Assembly (NCBI GenBank): GCA_016840165.1
Contig: JAEOSU010000067.1
Coordinates: 1-64,000, forward strand
DNA from: Promethearchaeota archaeon
Lineage (GTDB): Archaea; Asgardarchaeota; Lokiarchaeia; Sigyniarchaeales; SOKP01
DNA length: 64,000 nt
Direction: 5' to 3'
Shown here: piece by piece, positions 27,145-35,252 of the stretch
Layout: every line of letters starts with the position of its first letter
How positions within the stretch are numbered: the stretch's first letter is position 1
Notes under the pieces: model-generated
The model's database searches: none
Told to the model about the DNA's origin: nothing
Seen by the model: only the letters and a program-made list of their open reading frames with translations
Program-made: the position numbers and the translations under genes

Positions 27145-28095
27145 ATGAATGAAGAAGAAATTTTAACAAAAAGAAATTTTGTTTTTATATTCGTTGTAGC
27201 ACTTATCATTAGTTTAGTTGGGTTAGTTTTTATAGTTCTTGGATTAAACAATGCAATTAATGAGTACTTCTATGACAATGATATTGTTTTTGCAATTTTT
27301 ACAGCAATTGGTTACATTGGATGGCATACCGCTTTGATAGTAATAATAGTATCTGTCTTAATTATTTATGATGTTAGGTTTGCTAAAAATTTGACATTCT
27401 CTTTACTCGGGTCGTTCTATATAAATGGAATTTTGAAAGATTGTATTCAAGATCCTACACCCGCAACAAGGAGAGAAGAACCTGGCTTTGGCTTTCCTTC
27501 GGGACACGCTCAAAATGGTGTTGCTATATGGGGATATTTTTCCTATCACACATATAAGAAGAAAAATAAATACTTGCCTTGGGTTTTCCTTATTTTTATT
27601 TATTTAATCGCAACTGCGAGAATAATGAATGGATCTCATGATGTAGATGATGTTGTTGGAGGATTATTGGTTGGCATTGCCTTTTTATTATTATTTATTC
27701 ATTTAGAGCCAATAGTTACTAAGAAAATTAATACTCTGAATTTAAACATAAAATTACTTCTTTCAATAGTTATTCCAATAGTTTTATTTATAGTGGCAAT
27801 ACTTATTTTTCCTGATACTGACAATGAATATGGGTTAATCGGTGGTGCTTTAATGGGTTTATCAGTGGGATATCTATTGGAAGTAGAATATATTAAGTAT
27901 GATCCAGCGGAACTAAACAATAAGCAAAAAATCATTAATTTAATTATCGGATTGGTAATAGTATTGGTGTTGTATGTGGTTCTTGATTTGCTAGTTTCTT
28001 TAGAGAATCAAGTGTGGGCATTCTTTGAATACTTAATAATAGCTTTAACCGCAGTTTTGCTAGTACCGTGGATTTTGCAAAAAATAAAGCGATAA
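27145..28095 (+). CDS. PAP2 family membrane phosphatase
   Basis: Integral membrane phosphatase of 316 aa with about eight or nine hydrophobic spans. The PAP2 catalytic motifs are present in order: KDCIQDPTPATR (C1-like), FPSGHAQ (C2) and ARIMNGSHDVDDVVGG (C3, with the nucleophilic histidine). Family members dephosphorylate lipid phosphates such as isoprenyl diphosphates or phosphatidic acid, so a role in polyprenyl or membrane lipid metabolism is likely. Three extra membrane spans follow the catalytic core. It is monocistronic and followed by a strong poly-T tract. Confidence 0.85.
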   Translation: MNEEEILTKRNFVFIFVVALIISLVGLVFIVLGLNNAINEYFYDNDIVFAIFTAIGYIGWHTALIVIIVSVLIIYDVRFAKNLTFSLLGSFYINGILKDCIQDPTPATRREEPGFGFPSGHAQNGVAIWGYFSYHTYKKKNKYLPWVFLIFIYLIATARIMNGSHDVDDVVGGLLVGIAFLLLFIHLEPIVTKKINTLNLNIKLLLSIVIPIVLFIVAILIFPDTDNEYGLIGGALMGLSVGYLLEVEYIKYDPAELNNKQKIINLIIGLVIVLVLYVVLDLLVSLENQVWAFFEYLIIALTAVLLVPWILQKIKR

Positions 28096-28119
28096 AAAGA
28101 CTATACAAAATCTAATTCC

Positions 28120-28137
28120 TTTTTTTTTTTATTTTCA
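28120..28137 (+). terminator. Poly-T terminator after PAP2 gene
   Basis: A run of eleven T residues followed by ATTTTC, 25 bases behind the PAP2 stop codon. Confidence 0.5.
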
Positions 28138-28167
28138 TATAATTTGATTACTCAAAAGTATAGGATA

Positions 28168-28329
28168 TTAATGAGCTATTTTTATGGTTCTTCTCTTAGC
28201 GACTTCTTCTAAAAGAATACGATTTACTTCCATTTTGTCGCTTTCTTTAACCTCATCATGAGGGGTAATTACCTCGTTTATATAAATTTCTGGTCTAGTG
28301 GGATGAGCCATAACTTGTTCAAGAATCAT
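28168..28329 (-). CDS. Small hypothetical protein (53 aa)
   Basis: An ATG-initiated frame encodes 53 residues, beginning MILEQVMAHPTRPEIYINEV and ending RRTIKIAH, with balanced charged and hydrophobic residues. It fills the otherwise empty gap between the PAP2 and marker-9 genes. No strong ribosome binding site is seen before either the first ATG or the second (MAHPTRPE). No family is recognised. Coding status rests only on amino-acid composition. Confidence 0.4.
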   Translation of the reverse strand: MILEQVMAHPTRPEIYINEVITPHDEVKESDKMEVNRILLEEVAKRRTIKIAH

Positions 28330-28403
28330 TAATTAAGTGAAAAATTAGTGATTTATAAAATTTCTCATTTATCATCTGAAAAAAAGGAATTTAAATTAGA
28401 ATC

Positions 28404-28859
28404 TTAGAATAAGTCCAAATATGGTTTAACTTCTTTTTTTCCATTAGAATCTTTGATTGATTGCAAAATTTTTTTGGATAATTCCTTTTTCTTTTTAAAA
28501 TAAAGTTCCATTATTTTTTCCATCGTCAAATTTGGATATCGTTCCACTAGCGCAGTATCTCTCCTTGGGCATCCATTTCGTCTCATACAACAATAAGAAA
28601 TTGATCCAAAGCACACTATTTCTGAATCCCAATTATTTTCTTTAGAAAAATTCTCTTTTATTTTTATGAATTCTTCAGGAGTTAAACCTATTTCTCTTAA
28701 TATTTCATCTCTCTTACACTTAAACCCAAAGGTTAATGAATATCCCGGTTTACAACAAAAAGTTAAGGCTCGAAAATCACCGCCCATACAGATTGGAACT
28801 GGAGCATTTTTCTCCCATCCCGGTACGTCGCGAAGCTTATCTTGATCCAAATCCGTCAT
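28404..28859 (-). CDS. Methanogenesis marker 9-like protein
   Basis: Cysteine-rich protein of about 151 aa. The blocks APVPICMGGDFRALTFCC, CFGSISYCCMRR and NGCPRRD match my recollection of the methanogenesis marker protein 9 family, which is found in methanogens and some related archaea and has no assigned reaction. The many paired cysteines suggest metal or Fe-S binding. I take the ATG at 28859 (MTDLDQDKLRD) as start. A TTG at 28937 would add 26 mostly hydrophobic residues that do not fit the family. It lies just downstream of the tRNA-His gene on the same strand. Confidence 0.7.
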   Translation of the reverse strand: MTDLDQDKLRDVPGWEKNAPVPICMGGDFRALTFCCKPGYSLTFGFKCKRDEILREIGLTPEEFIKIKENFSKENNWDSEIVCFGSISYCCMRRNGCPRRDTALVERYPNLTMEKIMELYFKKKKELSKKILQSIKDSNGKKEVKPYLDLF

Positions 28860-28978
28860 ACTACTTTTTAGAAACGGGGCTATTAATGTAAATAAAAATC
28901 CATAAAGTATTATTAATTTTCCATTTTTAGAATACAAAACTAGATTTCTAAAGAGGAAATAAGGGCCCGGTACGGGAA

Positions 28979-29008
28979 TTGTTCCAACGAGAAGAAAATT
29001 CTCATTAT
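28979..29008 (-). other. tRNA-His intron 3 (T-loop, 58/59)
   Basis: 30-base intron. The central helix GTTC/GAAC (29014-29011 with 28984-28981) is followed by a 5' bulge AA^A and a 3' bulge beginning AA^T. The inner stem is nine pairs, TAATGAGAA/TTCTCGTTG. Cutting after the second bulge base on each strand leaves the canonical seven-base T-loop TTCAATT. Confidence 0.75.
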
Positions 29009-29033
29009 TTGAACCCGTCTCTAGGGATTCACA

Positions 29034-29059
29034 TTAGGGTCTCTATTGGAAATAGAAAT
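29034..29059 (-). other. tRNA-His intron 2 (anticodon loop, 32/33)
   Basis: 26-base intron. The central helix GGGG/CCCT (29065-29062 with 29039-29036) is flanked by bulges AC^A and AA^T, and the inner stem has eight pairs (TTTCTATT with AATAGAGA) closing a three-base loop. Excision places T33 directly before the GTG anticodon. The position differs from the canonical 37/38 site. Confidence 0.75.
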
Positions 29060-29078
29060 GTCCCCAATACTAACCACT

Positions 29079-29107
29079 CTACACATATCCAGTTATTCTG
29101 GGATGTT
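29079..29107 (-). other. tRNA-His intron 1 (D-loop, 15/16)
   Basis: 29-base intron. A four-pair helix GTAT/GTGT (29113-29110 with 29084-29081) is flanked by three-base bulges AGA and AGA on the two strands. Cutting after the second bulge base (AG^A) on both sides removes exactly this segment. The inner stem is ATCC/GGAT. The motif has several G-U pairs, so its boundaries are less certain than those of the other two introns. Confidence 0.6.
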
Positions 29108-29229
29108 CTATACAAACCGGGCCATTTGTGTCTCTGACTTAGAAAAATCAATTAGAATTAATTTAACTTAATAAAAAAATTTATTCATTTTCCTATATAA
29201 GTAATTTTCCTATAAATTGTTTAATAAGC

Positions 29230-30477
29230 TTAAACAAAATTATCAATCGAGACTTGATGATCATCTGAATTTATATATCTTAAATCTAAAATTGGTGAGA
29301 TCTTGACAATTTCGTGATTTATATGGTAAAATTTCTCCACTTTTTCATAAAATTTCTTGATAATCTCTTTTTGTACTCTGATCGGGTTATTTAATAAAAA
29401 TTTCCAATTAAATCCATCATATTCTTTAATTCTAATTAAAATAATTTTATATTTTTCAGCAATTTCTAATTCTAATTTATCTCTCGCAATTTGATTAGCA
29501 AACTCAGAGAATGATTTATGAAATAAAGATGTAAAATTATCGTGTTGGATTCCATCATACTCAAAGGCAACTTTAAATGAGTAGTATTTATTATCCTGAC
29601 CTTTTAATTTGATTTTTCCGTTATATCCATCAAATCTTAATTTTCCAGCAGAAATGATAAATTTAAAACTCTTATTGTTCAACTCTATTGTTTTTAAAAC
29701 TTTTCCCGAACATCCACATGCTTCTCTTATTGAAATTTCAGATTTAAAATTTAAATTAAATACATTATTCATATAGAATGTAGTGATCTCTTGACATTTT
29801 CTTTGTTGGCATATAGGGCACCATGTATCGTCATATATAAGATGTCCTACACGAGCAGTCCAGTTTTTATGGTTTTTATTACATTTTATTTTAATGTATC
29901 TTTTGGTAGGTCTCTCTTTCATTGAATTAAATATTTCTTCTTTAGTGATTATATAACCATTTTTATTTTTAATATATTTTTTTATGGCGTTATAGGAAAT
30001 TGGATTATTTCTATTCTTTTTAGATGTCCAAACGTCATATAATATATTTTTCCCTTCAAATCTACCATATTCTTGAATTAACCAATCTTTAATCCACTCG
30101 GTAATTGTCAATCTGTTTAGGTTCCACTTAAAAGCTAAATCCGATAGGGTTTTAATTTTAATATTGTTTTCAGGATAAAAATTTACTAGTTGATTAATAA
30201 TTTCTTCTTTCAATTTGTACTTTTTTAATCTCGCATCAAGATGAGTGGAAGGCCATAATTGAGAGCGAATTTCAAATGACTTTTTAACTCCAAATTCATT
30301 ATCGAGATATTTAATAATTTTTAACCTAAAACTTGGATATGGTATTTCAAAATATCTCGCATATTCTCTTAAAGACCTAATATTTTTACTTCTCTTGAAT
30401 TCATTTAAATCATTTAGTTGAAAATTTCTAAAGAGTTTGTTGAAATAAGTAACATAATCGTTTCTTTTTGTAGACAT
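29230..30477 (-). CDS. Zinc-ribbon PD-(D/E)XK-like nuclease with HTH repeats
   Basis: About 415 aa. The first 190 residues contain repeated helix-turn-helix-like stretches (LREYARYFEIPYPSFRLKII; LSDLAFKWNLNRLTITEWI). A zinc-ribbon-like part follows (IKCNKNHKNW, then TWCPIC). The C-terminal region reads like a Vsr/PD-(D/E)XK-type nuclease: LRFDGYN, VAFEYDGIQH and RDKLELEIAEKYKIILIRI, with D, E and Q/H in the expected order. This layout resembles homing or mobile nucleases of archaea and large viruses. ATG 30477 is chosen over the in-frame start at 30546. It lies directly upstream of the multi-intron tRNA-His gene on the same strand. Confidence 0.62.
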   Translation of the reverse strand: MSTKRNDYVTYFNKLFRNFQLNDLNEFKRSKNIRSLREYARYFEIPYPSFRLKIIKYLDNEFGVKKSFEIRSQLWPSTHLDARLKKYKLKEEIINQLVNFYPENNIKIKTLSDLAFKWNLNRLTITEWIKDWLIQEYGRFEGKNILYDVWTSKKNRNNPISYNAIKKYIKNKNGYIITKEEIFNSMKERPTKRYIKIKCNKNHKNWTARVGHLIYDDTWCPICQQRKCQEITTFYMNNVFNLNFKSEISIREACGCSGKVLKTIELNNKSFKFIISAGKLRFDGYNGKIKLKGQDNKYYSFKVAFEYDGIQHDNFTSLFHKSFSEFANQIARDKLELEIAEKYKIILIRIKEYDGFNWKFLLNNPIRVQKEIIKKFYEKVEKFYHINHEIVKISPILDLRYINSDDHQVSIDNFV

Positions 30478-30586
30478 AGTACTAATTTTTAATTTGATCT
30501 GAATAAATGTCTTACTTTCTCTAATTATGAATAAACAAATAATCATTTGGACGGTGGTTATTTTTCAAAATTTAGAGGAATCCTAT

Positions 30587-31156
30587 TTAGAATTCCTTAA
30601 TATCTTTCAACATATATTCCAAAAGATGATTAATAGCATCATCCAACTTTCCAGAGTTATCTACTATGAAGTTTGCTTCTGGAAACTTCTGATTATTTTT
30701 AGCTCGTTCAATTCTTTCATTTAATAATTCTTCACTTTCTCTTTTTCGATCTTTTATTCTTTGGTAAGTTATTTCAAAGGGAACATCAATAAAAACAACC
30801 TTGACATTTTTATATTTTTCTTTAGCTTCATTTACAATAGTACGGCTTACATTAATAATAACTGGATGCCCATTCTTAAGCCAATCTTCAATTTCAATAT
30901 GTATTCCGTAATCTAAACCATATATATGCCATTTCAATGCGTATTCTCCATCTTTCTCCATTTTTTTGAATTCTAATGGTGAAATTGAGATATTTTTTTC
31001 AGTTTCAGAAGGAGGTCTAGTGATATATCTTTTAGGAGCATAGATTTTTTTTAAATTTGAAGGATAAATATTAACTACACCAGAGATAATAGAGTCTTTA
31101 CCAGCACCAGAATTTCCAACCACCAAAAATAATACGCCAGAAAAATATTTTGTCAT
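30587..31156 (-). CDS. phnN: PhnN-like ribose 1,5-bisphosphate phosphokinase
   Basis: Guanylate-kinase-fold protein of 189 aa. The P-loop GNSGAGKDSI, the RYITRPPSETEKN segment and the LKWHIYGLDYGI block follow the PhnN pattern (ATP-dependent conversion of ribose 1,5-bisphosphate to PRPP). No other phosphonate genes are visible here, so the physiological role may instead be nucleotide or ribose salvage. Guanylate kinase proper is the main alternative, but the serine-rich GMP-binding motifs look different. Confidence 0.72.
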   Translation of the reverse strand: MTKYFSGVLFLVVGNSGAGKDSIISGVVNIYPSNLKKIYAPKRYITRPPSETEKNISISPLEFKKMEKDGEYALKWHIYGLDYGIHIEIEDWLKNGHPVIINVSRTIVNEAKEKYKNVKVVFIDVPFEITYQRIKDRKRESEELLNERIERAKNNQKFPEANFIVDNSGKLDDAINHLLEYMLKDIKEF

Positions 31157-31378
31157 TTACTTCTTGATCTAATACTTTATTAATCTATATTCTTATAAGG
31201 TTCATTTAAAATATAAAGTCTTTAATAATTTGAACAGTCTTTATTTTTCTTACAGGTTAAAAAAAGATATACAAAGAATCACCCTAATCAAAACAAAAAA
31301 AATTAAAGTATGATTGATGTTATCACTCTTGTAAGCAAGATTAAATTTTCATTAAATATTTAAAATTTTCATTTAGTT

Positions 31379-31801
31379 ATGACAAAAAAAAAGATTAAAG
31401 ATACTACAAAAATTTCAGACATCCCTGAAAGTTATCAAAGGTATTTAGATGAAATTCATGTTATTTCACGTAAAAAAAAAGGGGGCTGGGTAAGTAATAA
31501 AGAAATAGCTGAAAGACTTCAGATTGAACCGCCATCTGTTACTGGGATGTTGGAGAAATTAAAAAATAAAGGATTAATTAAATGGGAACCAAGAAAGGCT
31601 ATAAGACTAACTGATAAAGGAAAAGAAATTGCAATGCAATTAAGTGAAATACACTCATTGTTATACCAATTCTTTGCAAAAGTTTTGAAAATACAAGATA
31701 AAAAAGTGATAAATGATTTATCTTGTGAAATTGAGCATCATATTACCCCAGATGTTAAAGACTCTTTAGAAGAATTCCTCTCAAAATATTTGAATGGTTA
31801 G
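31379..31801 (+). CDS. DtxR/MntR-type metal-dependent regulator
   Basis: 140 aa with an N-terminal winged helix (GGWVSNKEIAERLQIEPPSVTGMLEKL) and a metal-binding dimerisation domain with SCEIEHHITPD, where Cys, Glu and two His are typical ligands. The family represses metal uptake or related genes when Mn(II) or Fe(II) is plentiful. There is no SH3-like third domain, so it is closer to MntR than to DtxR. No metal transporter adjoins it. The next gene starts about 65 bases downstream and may be co-transcribed. Confidence 0.85.
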   Translation: MTKKKIKDTTKISDIPESYQRYLDEIHVISRKKKGGWVSNKEIAERLQIEPPSVTGMLEKLKNKGLIKWEPRKAIRLTDKGKEIAMQLSEIHSLLYQFFAKVLKIQDKKVINDLSCEIEHHITPDVKDSLEEFLSKYLNG

Positions 31802-31866
31802 ATTTAATTAATATTCTTAATTCATTGATTCAACTATTTAAAAAAATACTCTTGGAACATGTAAAA

Positions 31867-32625
31867 ATGTCAGAAGAATTAAAGCAAAAAATAGATAAAG
31901 TTCATGAAAATTTCAGTAACTTTACTAATTTCATTGAACTGCAAAATTTTCGGTCATTTCTGTTATTTACCTTGACTAGTCAGGTACCTACAAACATTTT
32001 AGCTCAGTTTGGATTAGGTGGAAACAAAGAGATAATTAATTTACCATACAATCCTGTTTTTAAGATTTATTACCAAAAAATAAATTTGATGTCTGCTGGT
32101 TCGCTAATTGTCTACATAAAGAACGAACCTATATCTGGTGAATTTTTATTAGAAAAAGATGATTCAGTTATAAAACAATTTCTAAATCCTAATGAAATGA
32201 GTCTCGCATTTCGAGGAAAGGAAAAATTCATTCTACCGATGATTAGTGATTGCAGTATATTTGATGTTGATAACAATTCAAAATTAACAGTAAATGTCGA
32301 TGATATCTTTCATTCATTAGAAAGTTTCCTAGCTGTTGGTGAACCAAATTTACTTTTTGTTATTGACGCTAAAAATGCATCTGAGCCGGATATATTATAT
32401 ACTTTCAATATAATGCCACAAATGCCAACTAAATTAGATAAAAAAGTATTAAAAATCGATGTATTTTTGGACAATGAACATAAAACTCAGGATATCACTT
32501 ATTTAAAGCGTGAAGAAGATTATAGTATAACATATTTAAAAGATATAAAAGAAGTAAGTCATGCTGATTTATATAAATCTGCATTTTCACTATTATTACA
32601 TATTAAATCTTTCACTCAACCGTAA
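31867..32625 (+). CDS. Hypothetical protein
   Basis: About 252 aa from the ATG at 31867 (MSEELKQKIDKVHENFSNFT). A TTG at 31825 would give 14 more residues with no ribosome binding site. It is an alpha/beta protein with no signal peptide, no cysteines suggesting metal binding, and no recognised motif. Segments such as NLMSAGSLIVYIKNEPISGE and PNLLFVIDAKNASEPDILYT suggest a compact globular fold. It follows the metal regulator on the same strand and may share its operon. Confidence 0.55.
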   Translation: MSEELKQKIDKVHENFSNFTNFIELQNFRSFLLFTLTSQVPTNILAQFGLGGNKEIINLPYNPVFKIYYQKINLMSAGSLIVYIKNEPISGEFLLEKDDSVIKQFLNPNEMSLAFRGKEKFILPMISDCSIFDVDNNSKLTVNVDDIFHSLESFLAVGEPNLLFVIDAKNASEPDILYTFNIMPQMPTKLDKKVLKIDVFLDNEHKTQDITYLKREEDYSITYLKDIKEVSHADLYKSAFSLLLHIKSFTQP

Positions 32626-32696
32626 TTCTGTTCTAATGTGTTCTTTTTAATCTTTTACTTTCTTTTAAAAATATTATTTAAAAAGTAAGTATATTA

Positions 32697-32716
32697 TTAC
32701 TTTAATAATACTTTAT
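32697..32716 (+). promoter_or_regulatory. Direct repeat TACTTTA, possible operator
   Basis: TTACTTTAA and ATACTTTAT occur 11 bases apart, upstream of the ribbon-helix-helix gene. The same pair with the same spacing lies at 36678-36697. Confidence 0.3.
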
Positions 32717-32737
32717 GCTTATTAGAAATCTGAAAGT

Positions 32738-32772
32738 ATTGTATTCGTTAGCCATTAAGCGATTAATACAAT
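32738..32772. repeat. Inverted repeat upstream of RHH gene
   Basis: Arms ATTGTATT and AATACAAT are separated by 19 bases that can themselves partly pair (CGTTA with TAAGCG). It could be a cruciform or an operator for the downstream regulator. Confidence 0.3.
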
Positions 32773-32877
32773 TAAAGGATTAATATATTCAATTTATAAA
32801 CAACCCGACAAAATATATAACGTATAATATTCTTTATTAAGGCTTATTTCAATTTTTAGAATAAAGGGTTGTGTAAA

Positions 32878-33081
32878 ATGAGGATAATAACAATTAATTT
32901 ACCAGAAAAATATTTACAAGCTATTCAAATTCTAAACGATATGGGAGTTTATCCATCTAGAAGTGAAGCTATAAGAATTGCGTTAAATGATTTTTTAGCA
33001 AAAGAATTGAAAATGTATAAAGATCTTGATGATGAAAACTTTAAAATGCTGATAAGAAGCAAATCAAATAAACGTAATTAA
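32878..33081 (+). CDS. Ribbon-helix-helix (CopG/NikR-like) regulator
   Basis: Short DNA-binding protein of 67 aa from the ATG at 32878, which has AAAGGG upstream; the TTG at 32869 is less likely. MRIITINLPEKYLQAIQIL forms the DNA-contacting strand and first helix, and PSRSEAIRIALNDFL the second helix. No NikR nickel-binding domain follows. Such proteins usually repress their own promoter as dimers, and direct and inverted repeats upstream could be its sites. No toxin gene adjoins it. Confidence 0.82.
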   Translation: MRIITINLPEKYLQAIQILNDMGVYPSRSEAIRIALNDFLAKELKMYKDLDDENFKMLIRSKSNKRN

Positions 33082-33087
33082 TTCTAC

Positions 33088-33106
33088 TTTTTTTATTCTT
33101 TTTTTT
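33088..33106 (+). terminator. Poly-T terminator after RHH gene
   Basis: Two T runs (seven and eight T) directly behind the stop codon of the RHH gene. Confidence 0.45.
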
Positions 33107-33235
33107 ATTAAATTAGTCTTATTTAAATTAATTTAATTAAAGAAATTAAAGCTTAACTAAGAGGATAATTAAAATATTAAATATATAGAAAACATAATAG
33201 GAATAATTAAAAATTAGATAAAAAGAAGATAATTT

Positions 33236-34498
33236 ATGGCAAAAAATACTCAAATTTTAGCTATTTTAACGCTTTTCTCATCAACTCTTTTTAGTATCAT
33301 CACACCAATGGCTTTTGAAATTTCATCAGCATTAAGTTTCGATGAAAATCAAGTCATTTTTATTAATTCAATGTTTTTGATGGTCGGCGCCATAAGTTCT
33401 CTTTTTTGGGCATTTTTAGGAGATAAAATTTCTAGGAAAATCTTACTAATCATTAGTACATTAGAATGGTCAATTCTTACTTTATTGACTATATTTTCAA
33501 CTAATTTTTTCAGTTTATTGATGTTTCAACTAATTACAGCAATAGGATTTGGGGCGACATTACCTTTAATTTTCTCATTAACAGTCGATCTAGTAGGTTC
33601 AGAAAACCGGGGTAAAAAATTTGGAGATTTAAGTGCAATCTATGTTTTAGGAAACGGTTTAGGTCAAATGCTTTCGGGATTCTTAATTGATTATTATACA
33701 TGGCAGATACCTCTTATAATTGTGTCTATATGTGGACTTTTTTGTACAGGATTCTTATTTTTGGTTGAGGAACCCGCAAGAGGTGCAAAAGACGATCTTT
33801 ATAAAGCAATTGATGAGAGTGCTCTTGGATTAGGTTATAAGATAAAATTCAAAGATCTCAAGCAAATCTGGAAAGTAAAATCAACAATTTGGATATTATT
33901 ATTAAATTTTGCGATGTTCATATCTATAGGTGCGATATCATCATTTTTTATTTCAATGCTTAAAAATGATTATGGAGTTAGCTCTACTCTCGCAACTATG
34001 TTTTTAATTATAATTTTTGGTTCACAAGTTCCAGCAGGACCCATATTTGGAAAATTGGGGGACAAAAAGTATAAAACTGATAAAAAAGGTAGGATGAAAA
34101 TTGTATTTATATGTCTTTTAAGCGGTTCAATCCTTTATATTATAGCGTTTTCATTGTTATTCATATCAAATGAATTTTCGATTGTAATTCTCTTTATTAT
34201 TCTCGCATTGGGAGGCGCCTTTCTGTTTGGGGGTATTGACCCGTTAACACAGGCTACACTCGGTATTAATCCTCCTCAGATCAGATCAACAATATATTCC
34301 CTTAATTATTTAACTTATACATTCGGCAGGAGTATCAGTTTATTACTACTTGGGCAATTCTTTATAGCCTTTAACAACCTTTATAGTCCAGGTTATTTCA
34401 TTTTATCAATCATGGCCTTAACGTGTACATTATTGCTTATACCAATTGTTAGATTATTACCTAAAGACATAGACAATATCAAGTCTGAAAAAGTCTAA
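33236..34498 (+). CDS. Major facilitator superfamily transporter
   Basis: 420 aa with about twelve membrane spans. It has the MFS loop 2-3 motif in the form GDKISRKILLIIST, a GENRGKKFGDLSAIYVLGNGLG segment in the N-terminal half, and a repeated GKLGDKK loop in the second half. This suggests a secondary transporter or exporter. The substrate is not readable. It lies 34 bases before the ferredoxin-like gene, possibly in one unit. Confidence 0.82.
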   Translation: MAKNTQILAILTLFSSTLFSIITPMAFEISSALSFDENQVIFINSMFLMVGAISSLFWAFLGDKISRKILLIISTLEWSILTLLTIFSTNFFSLLMFQLITAIGFGATLPLIFSLTVDLVGSENRGKKFGDLSAIYVLGNGLGQMLSGFLIDYYTWQIPLIIVSICGLFCTGFLFLVEEPARGAKDDLYKAIDESALGLGYKIKFKDLKQIWKVKSTIWILLLNFAMFISIGAISSFFISMLKNDYGVSSTLATMFLIIIFGSQVPAGPIFGKLGDKKYKTDKKGRMKIVFICLLSGSILYIIAFSLLFISNEFSIVILFIILALGGAFLFGGIDPLTQATLGINPPQIRSTIYSLNYLTYTFGRSISLLLLGQFFIAFNNLYSPGYFILSIMALTCTLLLIPIVRLLPKDIDNIKSEKV

Positions 34499-34532
34499 TA
34501 TTAAACACAAATCTGTCATAGGAACTATTATT

Positions 34533-35234
34533 ATGTATATAAATAGAGAAATTTGCACAGGGTGTGGACAGTGTGTTATTGTATGCCCTGTTCAAGCAAT
34601 TAGATTAGTTGATAATAAAGCTGTTATAGATGAAGACAAATGTGTTGAGTGTGCCATTTGTTATCGAAATGCAGAATGCCCAGTTAAAGCAATTAGACCT
34701 ACAAGATTAAAATGGCCAAGGATAATTAGAAGTCCATTTAGCAATGTAATAGCAACCCATAAGATCACAGGCATTCCCGGGAGAGGAACAGAGGAAATGA
34801 AAACGAACGATGTTACTAATCGATTTAGTATTGGGGAAATTGGAGTTTCCATTGAAGTAGGACGACCTGGAGTAGGAACTTATCTTGAAAATATTGAATT
34901 ATTCACAACAAGATTATCTAAAATTGGTATAGCTTATGAAGAAAAAAGCCCAGTAACAGCATTAATAATTGATAATGAAGGGCATATTAATGAAGAAGTA
35001 AAGAATCAACGCGTGCTTTCAGCAATTATTGAGTTCAAAATACCAGATAAAAAACTATCTCAAGTATTGGAAGTTATTAGAGAAGTAGAGAAAGAAATTG
35101 ATACTGTTTTTTCTGTTGGTATTATATCAAGAATAAAAGAAAATAATACAAAAGATATTATAAATAGAATATCTCAACATGGTTTTGAAGTAAGACCAAA
35201 TGCTAAAGTCAATGTTGGATTAGGTAAGCCATGA
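34533..35234 (+). CDS. 4Fe-4S ferredoxin domain protein
   Basis: 233 aa. Residues 1-55 form a two-cluster ferredoxin (CTGCGQCVIVCPVQAI and CVECAICYRNAECPVKAI; the second motif has an inserted residue pair). The remaining 175 residues form an unrecognised alpha/beta domain with GEIGVSIEVGRPGVGTYL. The stop codon TGA is followed in the same frame by a 195-codon open frame without a standard start, so the two may function together or derive from one gene. The pair could be a redox enzyme or a cofactor-assembly factor. Confidence 0.72.
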   Translation: MYINREICTGCGQCVIVCPVQAIRLVDNKAVIDEDKCVECAICYRNAECPVKAIRPTRLKWPRIIRSPFSNVIATHKITGIPGRGTEEMKTNDVTNRFSIGEIGVSIEVGRPGVGTYLENIELFTTRLSKIGIAYEEKSPVTALIIDNEGHINEEVKNQRVLSAIIEFKIPDKKLSQVLEVIREVEKEIDTVFSVGIISRIKENNTKDIINRISQHGFEVRPNAKVNVGLGKP

Positions 35235-35252
35235 GATTATGGAGAAGATAAA

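Larger units (their letters stand above)
28964..29122 (-). tRNA. tRNA-His (GTG) with three introns
   Basis: Removing three segments (29079-29107, 29034-29059, 28979-29008) leaves a 74-base tRNA. It has a perfect acceptor stem GCCCGGT/ACCGGGC, a D-stem GTAT/GTAT with AGAGTGGTTA loop (G18 G19 present), an anticodon stem GGGGA/TCCCT, a loop CTGTGAA (T33, anticodon GTG) and a T-arm ACGGG-TTCAATT-CCCGT. The next base upstream (29123) is G and can pair with the encoded discriminator C at 28964. This G(-1):C73 pair is the identity mark of tRNA-His and agrees independently with the anticodon. CCA is not encoded. Minor oddities are T at position 9 and G at position 48. Confidence 0.87.

Noticed and set aside
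28937-28937. TTG at 28937 as start of the marker-9-like gene
   Set aside because: It would add a 26-residue hydrophobic leader not expected for this cysteine-rich cytosolic family. The internal ATG at 28859 gives the expected N-terminus.
29085-29113. Alternative first tRNA intron between position 9 and the D-stem
   Set aside because: A second GTGT copy at 29084-29081 could serve as D-stem with an intron just before it, of the same 29-base length. No bulge-helix-bulge fits those cut sites, whereas the 15/16 placement has one.
35232-35234. TGA as selenocysteine joining the two Fe-S pair genes
   Set aside because: The residues around the TGA (LGKP then DYGED) do not resemble a known selenoprotein active site, and no SECIS-like hairpin stood out downstream. 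A separate downstream gene with its own ribosome binding site is simpler.
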